Of a stretch of DNA of 64,000 nt, positions 33,260 to 43,500 are shown piece after piece. The translations under genes and the position numbers were made by a program. The notes under the pieces were generated by a model. It was not told the DNA's origin. It worked only from the letters and a program-made list of their open reading frames with translations, and searched no databases. The DNA is from RGIG1681 sp045650505 (lineage in GTDB: Bacteria > Bacillota > Clostridia > Christensenellales > UBA1242): assembly GCA_045650505.1 (NCBI GenBank), contig JAZRRE010000032.1:1-64000 (forward strand). The letters are read 5' to 3'. The stretch's first letter is position 1, and each line of letters starts with the position of its first letter.

Positions 33260-34324
33260 TTATGGAGCTGTTGGAGCAATAAAATCAATTGTAAATGTTA
33301 TTCCAAGTGTCGAACCATCTGGTTTAAACAAGTTAGTCCACACTGTAACAACATATTTTCCATTATATTCACTATCAATTTTAATAATTTGAGCAACATT
33401 ATCAAATGAAACATAATCATTGCTTTCTGTCAAACACTCAAAACCACCAATATTTTCAAGAAGTGTATCTAACTCACTAATAAAATAAGCTTTAAATTGA
33501 ATTTCATATTCTCCATTTGCATTAGGAGTCATTTCATTCGCATCAACTTGAATAGTTGAGCCATTTTCAACAAAAGAATCAAAACCTTCAAAGAGCAAGA
33601 AACCTTCTTTTGCCATTTCAGTAACTGTTATTTTAACAGTAAATGAAAGTCCTTGTTTTTCTTTGCCACTTTCATCAAGAAGTTTAACTGTTATATTCGC
33701 CGAATCTGTATTTAATCTTTCAGAACATACAGTAAGTCTTGAATGATTAGGAACACTAACAACTGTTTCATTATCACTATAAACACTAAAATTATAATCT
33801 TTTTCAAGAAGAGGTCTAACCTCAAAAGAATTATCAGGAAGTTTAAACTTACCCATTGCGCAAATAGTATGTGAACCATACGCATTTATAACAACATCAG
33901 TTTCTGTTGCATAAACTTCCACAGGATACTCTTTAAGTCTAACAATGCATTGGTCTGTATAACCGTTCACGGTAATTTTTATTTCAACCGGTTCAAATTT
34001 CGAATGATTAACAGTAATCACACCATCTTTAAAATCAAATCTAGACCTGTTAAGTGATGAGTTTGTTTGACCTTCAACAGGAATTGTATAACTTGGTTTG
34101 TTTTCAAATGTAGAAGGATTACATTTAAAAGTAAGTTCAGTTGGAACCATTAAATCTACTTCAAAAATCGCCTTTCCTGTTTCTTCATCATAAATATCTG
34201 AAACAAACATTACAGAATTTGCAATATCAGCGGGAGTTGCACCACAAGCCACCAAAAAAGCAGATAATGGAAGCATTACCAACATCATTGCAAACACAAG
34301 TATCCTTTTCAATATTTTTTTCAT
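33260..34324 (-). CDS. Lipoprotein of unknown function
   Basis: A 354-residue protein with a lipoprotein signal: MKKILKRI, a hydrophobic core, then LVAC with the lipidated cysteine at residue 27. The body appears all-beta, with Ig-like alternating strands, and no enzyme motif. It contains an NGYTDQCIVRLKEYPVEV segment reminiscent of Ig-like repeats. AGGAG lies 8 bases before the ATG at 34324, only 13 bases after the pyk stop. It is therefore in the pyk transcript. Confidence 0.75.
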   Translation of the reverse strand: MKKILKRILVFAMMLVMLPLSAFLVACGATPADIANSVMFVSDIYDEETGKAIFEVDLMVPTELTFKCNPSTFENKPSYTIPVEGQTNSSLNRSRFDFKDGVITVNHSKFEPVEIKITVNGYTDQCIVRLKEYPVEVYATETDVVINAYGSHTICAMGKFKLPDNSFEVRPLLEKDYNFSVYSDNETVVSVPNHSRLTVCSERLNTDSANITVKLLDESGKEKQGLSFTVKITVTEMAKEGFLLFEGFDSFVENGSTIQVDANEMTPNANGEYEIQFKAYFISELDTLLENIGGFECLTESNDYVSFDNVAQIIKIDSEYNGKYVVTVWTNLFKPDGSTLGITFTIDFIAPTAP

Positions 34325-34337
34325 TAACTTTCTCCTA

Positions 34338-35747
34338 CTATTCAATTTCAGAAACAACAAGCATATCAGAACCTGTTGCACCGGTCATAATTCCAGCAGT
34401 TTGAATAACGATATCTCCCTTTTTCACATATTTAAACTTTTTAGCTTGTTCTCTAGCAGAAGCCAAAAGTTCATCTGTGTTATAATAAGTTTTATCTAAA
34501 AGTGGGTTCACACCCCAGAACATAGCAAGTCTATAATAAGTTTTTAAGCTTGGTGTAAGTGCAACAACTTTGCAGTTTGGTCTATATCTTGAAATGCAAG
34601 ATGCAGATGTACCTGAATTTGTTGTAACCAAAATTGCTTTTGCATTAAGTGAAGACGCAAGTGTGCATGCAGCATATCCAACAGCACAAGTAATACTCTT
34701 TGTTGGTGTATTTTTTTGAAGTATGCAATTTTCTTCAATAGAATCTTCAGCTTCTGAAGCAATTTTATTCATTGTCGCAACTGATTCAACAGGATATTTT
34801 CCCGCGCTTGTTTCACCTGAAAGCATAATTGCTGATGAACCATCATAAATTGCATTAGCCACATCGGAAATTTCAGCTCTTGTTGGTCTAGGGTTAGAAA
34901 CCATTGACTCAAGCATTTGTGTTGCTGTTATAGTGTATTTTCCAAGACTATTTGCAATTGCAATCATTTTCTTTTGAATTTGAGGCAATTTTTCAAATGC
35001 AATTTCAACTCCCATATCACCACGAGCAACCATAACACCATCTGATGCAGCAATGATTTTCTCCATTCTTTCAACGCCTTTTGCTGACTCAATTTTTGAA
35101 ATAATGAAGGCATCTCTTTCGCCAAGTTTTTCAAGATATTTTCTAACAGTTTTAACATCATCATCGCTGTTTACAAATGAGATTGCGTAAGCATCAACAC
35201 CTTGTTCAACACCAAAAGCTAAATCTTTCTTATCAATATCACCAAGATAATTCATATTGAGCTCAACACTTGGAATATTGATAGATTTATTATTAGAAAG
35301 CTCCCCACCAACAACAACACGAGTATAAATAATTTTTCCTGAAACACTTGTAACTTTAAGTTCAATAAGTCCATCATTTAAAAGAATTTTTGTTCCTGTT
35401 TTTAAAATTGAAGGAAGTTTATCGTAAGTTACAGAAACAATGCTTGAATCACCAACAACAAATTCAGTTGTAAGTGAAAAATCTTGACCTTTCTTTAAAA
35501 CAACTTTTCCATCTTTAAATTGTCTAATTCTAATTTCAGGCCCTTTTGTATCAAGCATAATAGCAACAGGGGCTCCCATTTCATATCTTGCTTGTTTAAC
35601 AAGATCAATTAATTCCTTATGAGATTCGTGAGTTCCGTGGCTCATATTAAAACGGGCAACATCCATACCAGCACGAATCATATCTTTAATGGTTTCAATA
35701 TCACAGCAAGAAGGTCCAATGGTGCAAACAATTTTTGTTTTATTCAT
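34338..35747 (-). CDS. pyk: Pyruvate kinase
   Basis: Final glycolytic step, phosphoenolpyruvate and ADP to pyruvate and ATP. Start TKIVCTIGP; then ARFNMSHG, MLDTKGPEIR, and the active-site block FIISKIESAKGVE followed by VMVARGDMGVE and TATQMLESM. At 469 residues it is the short form, without the extra PEP-utilising C-terminal domain found in many Bacilli. AGGAGAAA precedes the ATG. The gene leads directly into a lipoprotein gene. Confidence 0.97.
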   Translation of the reverse strand: MNKTKIVCTIGPSCCDIETIKDMIRAGMDVARFNMSHGTHESHKELIDLVKQARYEMGAPVAIMLDTKGPEIRIRQFKDGKVVLKKGQDFSLTTEFVVGDSSIVSVTYDKLPSILKTGTKILLNDGLIELKVTSVSGKIIYTRVVVGGELSNNKSINIPSVELNMNYLGDIDKKDLAFGVEQGVDAYAISFVNSDDDVKTVRKYLEKLGERDAFIISKIESAKGVERMEKIIAASDGVMVARGDMGVEIAFEKLPQIQKKMIAIANSLGKYTITATQMLESMVSNPRPTRAEISDVANAIYDGSSAIMLSGETSAGKYPVESVATMNKIASEAEDSIEENCILQKNTPTKSITCAVGYAACTLASSLNAKAILVTTNSGTSASCISRYRPNCKVVALTPSLKTYYRLAMFWGVNPLLDKTYYNTDELLASAREQAKKFKYVKKGDIVIQTAGIMTGATGSDMLVVSEIE

Positions 35748-35851
35748 ATATTTCTCCTATTATCAGCTTCTGTTAAATTTCTAGCTTTCCAAAAGCAAAT
35801 TCTTATACATAATTATTATATTAATAAATTTAATAAAACGCAAATAAAAAT

Positions 35852-35871
35852 AAAAGGTAAAATTACCTTTT
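35852..35871 (-). terminator. Intrinsic terminator of the M23 peptidase gene
   Basis: Arms AAAAGGTAA / TTACCTTTT joined by two bases, followed on the minus strand by ATTTTTATTT. Confidence 0.7.
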
Positions 35872-35873
35872 AT

Positions 35874-36545
35874 CTATTTTTTGAAATATTCATTAGGATT
35901 CACAAGTTTTCCAGATTTTAAGACTTCCAAATGCAAATGTATTCCCTCTGCCTTTTCAGCCAAGAAACTTGTCACTTTTCCTATTATTTGCCCTTTTTTA
36001 ATGCTATCACCTTCTTTCACTTGAACATTTGAAGAAAGTCCTTTTAACACAACTGTGAGTTCATCTGAAACCTTTAAATAAACAATAGTTCCATACATCA
36101 TAGTACTTTCAACTTTAGACACAATACCATCACAAACCGCTTTAATTTCTTGCCCTTCAATAGCTGAAAAATCAATTCCTTGATGTGTGCACCAAAGCTT
36201 TGTTGTTGCATCATAAACCAAAGAACTATCTGTATAATCTTTTGATACAATTGCATTATCAAATGGCTTATCAAACACAATTTGTTGAACTACCGGTTTG
36301 ATTGCATCAGGATTTGGCGTAACCCCTGCACCACCCATTTCTGCACCCTTATCTTCTTCTTTTTGAATAGGCTCTCCTTCAATAACCGGCTTGTTTGTTT
36401 GAGTTATTTCTTGATTGCTTTCTTTAATTGATGCATAAGCTGAAATTGTAATCACACCCAAAATCAACACTGTGCAAAAAGTGATTGTTATAGGATAAAT
36501 ATTTCTTCTGAAAAAATGTTTTGCTTTTAGTAAAAAGATTCTCAT
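35874..36545 (-). CDS. M23 (LytM) peptidase, SpoIIQ-like
   Basis: A 223-residue protein: short basic N-terminus, one transmembrane helix (about 17-41), a Glu/Pro-rich linker and a C-terminal LytM domain. The zinc ligands are in place: H121 and D125 in THQGIDFSAI, and the HLH at 203-205 in GIHLHLEV. The domain should therefore be catalytically competent as a peptidoglycan endopeptidase outside the membrane. The layout and the YDATTKLWCTHQGIDF block recall SpoIIQ of the forespore-engulfment channel, but no other sporulation gene lies nearby. GGGGG precedes the ATG at 36545. Confidence 0.8.
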   Translation of the reverse strand: MRIFLLKAKHFFRRNIYPITITFCTVLILGVITISAYASIKESNQEITQTNKPVIEGEPIQKEEDKGAEMGGAGVTPNPDAIKPVVQQIVFDKPFDNAIVSKDYTDSSLVYDATTKLWCTHQGIDFSAIEGQEIKAVCDGIVSKVESTMMYGTIVYLKVSDELTVVLKGLSSNVQVKEGDSIKKGQIIGKVTSFLAEKAEGIHLHLEVLKSGKLVNPNEYFKK

Positions 36546-36598
36546 AAATTCCCCCGTTACTAAAATCATTAACACTTTAAAAATTTTTATTCATAAAA

Positions 36599-36622
36599 AA
36601 AGAGAATTTATTTCAATTCTCT
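36599..36622 (-). terminator. Intrinsic terminator of the flippase-like gene
   Basis: Stem AAGAGAATT / AATTCTCTT with a 6-base loop, followed by a T-run on the minus strand. It overlaps the stop codon. Confidence 0.8.
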
Positions 36623-37972
36623 TAATTTTCTATTTTTGATAAGTCCTTTAACAATGTGTGTGCTTTCGTGAACAAATCCGTGAGCAATTATTAAATAATA
36701 AGATATAATTCTCCACGCAAGGAGTGCCCAAACAACATTATTTCCAACAATAACACCAAATAAAAAGATAAATGAAATTTCCATCATACCGGTACCACCA
36801 GGAAGCGGAATAAAGCTACTAGCCATTGCACAAATATAATATTGTGAAATGCAAATAACTAAAAATAGCATTGGTTCAATATCAATTGTTCCAGCAAATG
36901 CCTGAACAACAAAATAAGGCATTATTGCATAAGTTAAACACTCAAAAATACTCAAAACCACCATTTTTAAGAGTGTTTTTTTATTTTTCCAAATAAACCT
37001 AAATGAAACTTTATATTCAGCCACTTGATTTAAGAATTTTTGGAAAGTTTCACGATAATTTTTTACAAGTTTAAGTTTATATCCAATTCTCAAAATTCCA
37101 CTAATAAATGAACGTGTAAAAAGCCCACCTGTTCCCATCAAGAAAGTGAATACAACCACTATAATTGTAATAACAAGACCAATAACCGCAAAGATTATTA
37201 AAAGTGTTAAAAGCATATCATTAAGTGGTGTTGACATAGGAATTTTTGGAACACCAAAAATAAAGAAAACTATTGTTAAAATAACACTTATAGAACTATT
37301 TATCAATAATTTAATAATAGGAATACTTGTTGATGTTCCAATAGAAACCCCATTTTGAACAAGCCTTACAATTTGCATTGGTTGACCACCCGCTGCAAAT
37401 GGAGTCACGTTGTCATAATATTTTCCAACAACTGCAACATCATAAGCAAGACCCATTCTCTTTTTGCCTGTTATATCTTTGATAAGCACATAATACATAA
37501 GTGTTTGAACAAGCATAAACAAAACATAAATAACAAAACCACCTACAAGCCACCACATTTTAGCACCTTGTGCTTGTATGACTTCGGTAATATTTTTTTC
37601 ACCAACATTTCCAATAAGTGATTTTACAATAGTAACAAGAAATATAAGGTTGATAAGAAGCAAACACAAATTGATAATTGTGCTTTTCCTTCTCTTTTTA
37701 GGACTTTGGTATTCCATCACCTTTTGATACTTTTGTTCAGTGTATTCTTCTGATACTTCAAGCCCTCTGCTCTTATCAAACTCTGTTTGTTCTTTAATGT
37801 CTTCTTTATTCAAAGAAATTAGTTCAATATTTATGGTTTCAGGAATTTCTTTTTTTGTTTGAACCGACTCATTTTTCTGATTTTGCGAAACAGAAACAAG
37901 TACAGACTCATCTTTCTGCACTTTTATTTCTTCTTTAATCTCAAAATTTTCAGTTTTTTGTCCTTTCGCCAT
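36608..37972 (-). CDS. Flippase-like membrane protein (lysylphosphatidylglycerol synthase TM family)
   Basis: A 454-residue protein. The first 100 residues are hydrophilic and acidic/basic with no motif. Then come about 8 transmembrane helices with the family blocks GKYYDNVTPFAAGGQPMQIVRL and FIPLPGGTGMMEISF, the two hallmarks of the MprF-type flippase domain (PF03706). There is no lysyl-transferase domain, so it is probably a lipid or glycolipid flippase of unknown cargo. The ATG at 37972 has a promoter ending 6 bases upstream and no Shine-Dalgarno. Confidence 0.85.
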   Translation of the reverse strand: MAKGQKTENFEIKEEIKVQKDESVLVSVSQNQKNESVQTKKEIPETINIELISLNKEDIKEQTEFDKSRGLEVSEEYTEQKYQKVMEYQSPKKRRKSTIINLCLLLINLIFLVTIVKSLIGNVGEKNITEVIQAQGAKMWWLVGGFVIYVLFMLVQTLMYYVLIKDITGKKRMGLAYDVAVVGKYYDNVTPFAAGGQPMQIVRLVQNGVSIGTSTSIPIIKLLINSSISVILTIVFFIFGVPKIPMSTPLNDMLLTLLIIFAVIGLVITIIVVVFTFLMGTGGLFTRSFISGILRIGYKLKLVKNYRETFQKFLNQVAEYKVSFRFIWKNKKTLLKMVVLSIFECLTYAIMPYFVVQAFAGTIDIEPMLFLVICISQYYICAMASSFIPLPGGTGMMEISFIFLFGVIVGNNVVWALLAWRIISYYLIIAHGFVHESTHIVKGLIKNRKLRELK

Positions 37973-37978
37973 AGTGTT

Positions 37979-38007
37979 ATTATAATATACCAATTTTATT
38001 TTGACAA
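37979..38007 (-). promoter_or_regulatory. Leaderless-type promoter of the flippase-like gene
   Basis: On the minus strand TTGTCA (38002-38007), 17-base spacer, TATAAT (37979-37984), 6 bases, then the ATG at 37972. It begins right after the terminator T-tract of the foldase gene. Confidence 0.65.
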
Positions 38008-38020
38008 GAAAAAAAGAAAA

Positions 38021-38040
38021 AAAGCTAGAAATTTAGCTTT
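38021..38040 (-). terminator. Intrinsic terminator of the PrsA-like foldase gene
   Basis: Stem AAAGCTA (38021-38027) / TAGCTTT (38034-38040) with a 6-base loop, followed on the minus strand by runs of T. Confidence 0.75.
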
Positions 38041-38053
38041 TTTCTTTATTTTT

Positions 38054-40468
38054 TTATTGAATTGATTCTAAAAGCTCTTTATAACCAACTTTATCAATAT
38101 ATTCAACTTCATCAGCTTGATATAATTCATAAAGCCATTCATACTCAAGTTTCAAGAAATATGTTCCTGATGTTGCATTTTGAGAAGTATCTCCAAGCCA
38201 AGATGAACCAACAAGACCTGTATAAATTTGGTCAAAGTAATAGTTATAAAGTGTTTCATTTGAACCACTGCAAATATAAGTTTCTTTAATAGCTTTAACA
38301 ACTGCATTTAAATGAGTTTCTTCATTCAAATCAATCTTTGTTGCACCAAGTGCAGTTTTAATTGATTCAATATCAACAAGTGAAGAACCACCTTCAAACA
38401 CATCTTCAACTTTGATAATATGATAACCATAAGTAGAAATGATTTTATTTGTAAGATTGCCAGCATCAAAAGCAGCAATATCGCCAGAAAGAAGTGCATT
38501 TAAACCTTCTTGAACTGTTGCATAAGTGTAAGTTCCATCATTTTGTTTACCTTTTAATTGTTTGATTAAATCTCTAGCACCATAAGCAAATTCTGAAACC
38601 CAAGAACCATGTTCATCTGGATAGTTAGACATAACATATCCACGTTTATTTGAATATTCATTTCCAAGTGCATCACTTGAGAATAACCATTCGAGTTCAA
38701 TGAATAAATATGAAGCAATTTTTTGTCTAATTGCAATTTTCTTTTCTGCTGGTGTTTTGCTTGTTGAAAGAATATTATCAACAGTATCAAAAACATATAC
38801 TAAATCTTTGTTATTATCACGAAGAGTTGTCTTTCCTGCTTCATCTGCTGCTTCATCTGCTGCTTCATATTGTTCAGCAAGTTTAACCCATTTTTCTAAA
38901 TTGAAATCATAGCAGTTTTCAATTTCTTCATCAGTTGCAAGATATAAAACATTCTTTTCTTCAATTTCAATTTTGTCATCAACTTGACCATCTTCATCAG
39001 CATCAATCAAATCTGCAACGCTATCTCCATCGGCATCTTCATAATAATGTTTAACAGTTTCTTCACCATCAGTAACTTCTTCAACAACAACTGTGATATA
39101 TCCCCAATTGTCACCAGCGTTTGCTCTTTCTTTGTCATAATGATAATAATGAGCAAAATCATCAACAACAATTGAATCTTTGATGTTATCTTTATTAACT
39201 ACTGAAGCCATAAAATAAGCATCAGTAAGTTCTTGTCTTTTCTTCATAAATTGATTAGCAACTGAATTTTCATCAGTTGAATCATAATCATACTTACCTG
39301 ATGAATCATAACCTGGAAGTTTCTTGATTTCATCAGTTAAATATTCATCATTCTTAACCAAAATGTGTTGAACTGTGAAGAAATAATCTTGACCATCATA
39401 ATGATATAAAATAAGTGAAGCAGTGTCAGTTGCATTCATAACAGTGATGTATGAATCTTCAAATTGATATGTTTGATAATCTGAATAATAGTTAGATAAG
39501 AATGCTTCAGCAATAGCCTTATCTGTAAGAGGTGTGCCCTCTCCATTCATCAAATAATTATCTAAATAATATGTTTGAAGAAGTGTTGTAACTTCTGATT
39601 CATAATATGCATTGTAAATTCTGATAATCTCTAAATTTATAAGTTCTTCTTCAGAAACAAAGTTTTCATTATTCTTTGCACTATTAACAAGACCAGCAAT
39701 ATAATCTACATAAGCTTGAGCTCTAGCATTTTCAATGAATTTATCTTTTTTAATTTCATCAACATATTTTTGTTCTGCAGAAATTGTTTCATTAATTGAT
39801 TTTCTTGTTTCGTTTCCATCTTTATCTGTTTCAACAATATGTTCAAATAAATATGATTTAAGATTTGTTGCTGTTGCAACAATTCTTGCTCTCATTTGTT
39901 CATCTGTTGATTTTTTAACAGCTTTAGTTTTATCTAAACAAACGCCTTCTCTTTCAATTTCTTCATACGCTTCAAATTTTGATGATGCAGTTTCTTCTTC
40001 ATCAGCTTTAAGCCAAACAGGATAGTTTGCTTCTTCATAACCAGCACTCTTATAAATATTCTTTTCATAAGCACTTACTTGGTCATAAACATATTTATAA
40101 ACTTTTTCCCAAATATCATCTTCATTTTCTTGAGTATAAACAATAAATCCGGTTGGATTTGTATCAGCATCATACATCGCTTCAGCTGATTTTTGATTAA
40201 TAACCTCTTTAATTATTGCCCAAGTGTAGAAAGATTCTTCTATTTGTTCTTCATCATAATAAGAAAAATAACTGCTGTTATTTTGATAATATGTGTAGAA
40301 CGAATTAATGATATCACTTTTCGATAACTCTTTCTCTCCCACCTTTAAAACTATTTTGTTGTTTTCAACATCAGTGTTTGAAGAAACAAGTGAACAGCCG
40401 GCAAAAGAAACCAAACTGAAAATTGACATAAAAATTCCAAACACGAGTGAAATTATTTTCTTTTTCAA
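38054..40468 (-). CDS. PrsA-like lipoprotein with split parvulin PPIase domain
   Basis: An 804-residue lipoprotein (C25 in FAGC) of the SurA/PrsA type, which folds exported proteins at the outer face of the membrane. The N-terminal SurA-like helical domain (about 36-340) is followed by the parvulin start TVQHILVKNDEY (365-376). The domain's last strand, STYGYHIIKVEDVF, comes only at 678-691, so about 300 residues are inserted. The insert holds an acidic Asp-rich stretch at 478-499 (DADGDSVADLIDADEDGQVD) that resembles calcium-binding dockerin or EF-hand loops. The start is a TTG at 40468, with a perfect AGGAGG 9 bases upstream. A normal PrsA is about 300 residues. Confidence 0.8.
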   Translation of the reverse strand: MKKKIISLVFGIFMSIFSLVSFAGCSLVSSNTDVENNKIVLKVGEKELSKSDIINSFYTYYQNNSSYFSYYDEEQIEESFYTWAIIKEVINQKSAEAMYDADTNPTGFIVYTQENEDDIWEKVYKYVYDQVSAYEKNIYKSAGYEEANYPVWLKADEEETASSKFEAYEEIEREGVCLDKTKAVKKSTDEQMRARIVATATNLKSYLFEHIVETDKDGNETRKSINETISAEQKYVDEIKKDKFIENARAQAYVDYIAGLVNSAKNNENFVSEEELINLEIIRIYNAYYESEVTTLLQTYYLDNYLMNGEGTPLTDKAIAEAFLSNYYSDYQTYQFEDSYITVMNATDTASLILYHYDGQDYFFTVQHILVKNDEYLTDEIKKLPGYDSSGKYDYDSTDENSVANQFMKKRQELTDAYFMASVVNKDNIKDSIVVDDFAHYYHYDKERANAGDNWGYITVVVEEVTDGEETVKHYYEDADGDSVADLIDADEDGQVDDKIEIEEKNVLYLATDEEIENCYDFNLEKWVKLAEQYEAADEAADEAGKTTLRDNNKDLVYVFDTVDNILSTSKTPAEKKIAIRQKIASYLFIELEWLFSSDALGNEYSNKRGYVMSNYPDEHGSWVSEFAYGARDLIKQLKGKQNDGTYTYATVQEGLNALLSGDIAAFDAGNLTNKIISTYGYHIIKVEDVFEGGSSLVDIESIKTALGATKIDLNEETHLNAVVKAIKETYICSGSNETLYNYYFDQIYTGLVGSSWLGDTSQNATSGTYFLKLEYEWLYELYQADEVEYIDKVGYKELLESIQ

Positions 40469-40565
40469 AATTCTAGTCCTCCTAGTTTAAATCATTTCAC
40501 AAAAAATTATAAATTAAACGTTCAAAAAAATCAACCCTTTTATAAAATAAAAGATAGTATATTTT

Positions 40566-43500
40566 TTATGATTTTTGCTGGTTTTTATTATTTTCTTTTA
40601 TAATCTCACTAGAAACTAGCAAAAATTTCTTCATAATCTCAAAATTATCCCTGCAAAGACGCTCTTTATTAAACTTAATATTTGGTCTTTCAGAAAAATC
40701 AATCGCACAATTCATTCTAAATTTATAAACCGCTTCGCCAATAACAGTGTTTGAAGTAATATCATCTGCCTTTTCAAAAACAATAGCCACTTCTGCCCCA
40801 CTTGAAACCACTTCAACGGCTCCAATGTTAGATGCAAGTTGACGAACAAGTGAAATTGAAATTAAACTCAAAACTTCATTTGGAATCTTTCCATATGTTT
40901 GATTAAGTTCATTTTTAAGTTTTTCAACTTCTTCAATGCTGTCAACTGATGAAATTCGTTTATAAACAATCATTCTCTCTTCACTTGTTGAAACATAAGT
41001 GTCAGGAACATAAGCGTCAAGTGCAACTTTAACAAGCACATCTTTTTTCTCTTGAACCTCTTCACCTCTTGCTTCTTTCACTGCATCTGCAAGCATTCTT
41101 GCATACATATCATAGCCAATCTTTTGAAGGTGTCCACTTTGCTCTGCACCGAGAATATTTCCACCACCACGAATTTCAAGGTCACGCATTGCAAGTTTAA
41201 AACCACTTCCAAATTCGCAAAATTCACTCATTGCATCAAGTCTTTTATAAGCTTCTTCTGAAAGCACTTTGCTATATTCATAAGTGAAATATGCATACGC
41301 CATTCTTGAACCTCTGCCAACTCTTCCACGAATTTGATAAAGTTGCGAAAGCCCAAGTTTGTCAGCATCATACACAATTAAAGTATTTGCATTTTCAATA
41401 TCAATTCCATTTTCAATAATGGTTGTGCAAATCAAAATATCTGCTTTTCTGTGATAGAAATCATAAATGATATTTTCAAGTTCACGAGCCGGCATTTGTC
41501 CGTGTGCCACTAAAATTTTTGCTTCTGGCACAAGCCTTCTAACACGCTCTGCATAAGTATAAATTTTCTCAACACTGTTAAACAAAATGAACACTTGACC
41601 ATCTCTGTTCATTTCACGAGTGATAGCATCTTTAATCAAACTTTCACTATACTCTGTGATGTATGTTTGTATAGGGAGTCTTTCACTTGGTGGTGTTGCA
41701 ATAATGCTTATATCACGAATGCCTGTGAGCGACATATTAAGTGTTCTTGGAATCGGAGTTGCAGAAAGTGTAAGCACATCGACATTAGGATACTTATTTT
41801 TTAATTTTTCTTTATCTTCAACACCAAATTTTTGCTCTTCATCTAAAACAATAAGCCCCAAATCTTTAAACTCAACATCTTTGCTTAAAATTCTGTGAGT
41901 TCCACATAAAAGGTCAATTTTACCTATTTGCAAATCATTTAAAATTTTGTCAGTTTGAGCCTTTGTTTTAAATCTGTTAAGCACTTCAATAGAAACGCCA
42001 AAATCATACATTCTTGCCCTTGCAGTGTTATAGTGTTGCTCTGAAAGAATAGTTGTTGGCGCAATAAACGCAACTTGTTTGCCATCCATAACAGCCTTAA
42101 AAATTGCACGAAGTGCAACTTCAGTTTTTCCAAACCCAACATCACCGCAAAGAAGCCTATCCATAACCTTTGAAGATTGCATATCTTTCTTAATTTCTTC
42201 GACTGATGAAAGTTGGTCTTCAGTTTCAGTGAATGGAAATGCACTTTCAAATTCCCTTTGAAGTGCGTTGTCGTCAGCAAATGCAAAGCCACGAATTTGC
42301 TCACGCTTTGCATAAAGCTCAACCAAATTAAACGCAAGTTTTTTAATCGACTCACGAACCTTATTTTTAACAGCAGAAAAGTCTTGCCCACCAATCTTGC
42401 TTAACTTCTTTGGCTCTTCTCCACCAGAAAATCTATCAAGCAAGTCCATTTGCGAAGTTGGAACATAAAGTTTGTCACCATCACGATAACGAATTACAAC
42501 ATAATCTTTTGTTCCAAGATTTCCAGAAAGTTGTGTTATTCCTTCACACACACCAATTCCGTGATATTGATGAACAACATAGTCACCCACTTTTGGAACA
42601 CTAAACACATTACCTTTTGCAAGTTTAAGTGTTGTGCTTTGGCGTTTTTTAGGAAACACATCATAAGTTCCAACAACCACAATTTTTTCTTCAGGAAGCA
42701 CAAAACCCGAACTATAACCAATAGTGAGAATTGCCGATTTTTTATCAGCGATTGTTGCTTTTTTGTTGATTTCAATTTCAATATCGTGCGACTTTAAAAT
42801 ATTTTCAGCATTATGTGCTTGGTCACTGTCTCCAGCCATAACAAAAACCCTATATCCTTTTGCGATATAAGTTCTTGTATCAATGGAAAATTCTTTTAAA
42901 TTGTGAGTATATCTATTTGCTGGCACGGTTTTAAAATTAAACACAGCCTTTGAATTGAAAAACTTGTTAGAATTTGTAATTTTTAAAAACGCGATTGAAG
43001 TTTTATTTTCAAACAAACTCAAAAGTTCAGTAGATGAAAACTCCACTTGATTTTTACCAGCAAGAAGTGTGCCTGAATCACGAAGTTCTTTGATTCTTTC
43101 ACCAAACTCTTTTTCGTGGTTTTTAAGTGAATCATAAAGTTGTTTGCATTCATCAAACACAACCAAATATTCACCAGAAACAGCCTTTTCAAGATAGTCA
43201 AAAATTGAAGACCTAAAATCTGAAAGATATGGTGCAAGTGCATCAAGTGAATAACTCCTGTCTTTAAGCTCAAGCCTTGAAATAATTTCATCAAGCCCAG
43301 AGTTAAAAATTGTGTTTGCATCAACATCTTGACCTTCAACTTTTCGAAGTGCGTTAACTTTGCTTTTTAAAAATTCAATTTCATCAGCAGTTAAAAATAA
43401 ATCAGAGTATGGGCAAATTTTAATTTGCTCAACTTGTTTTGTTCCTTTTTGAGTGGTTATATCAAAAATTTTAATGGTTTCAATAACTGTATCAAAAAAA

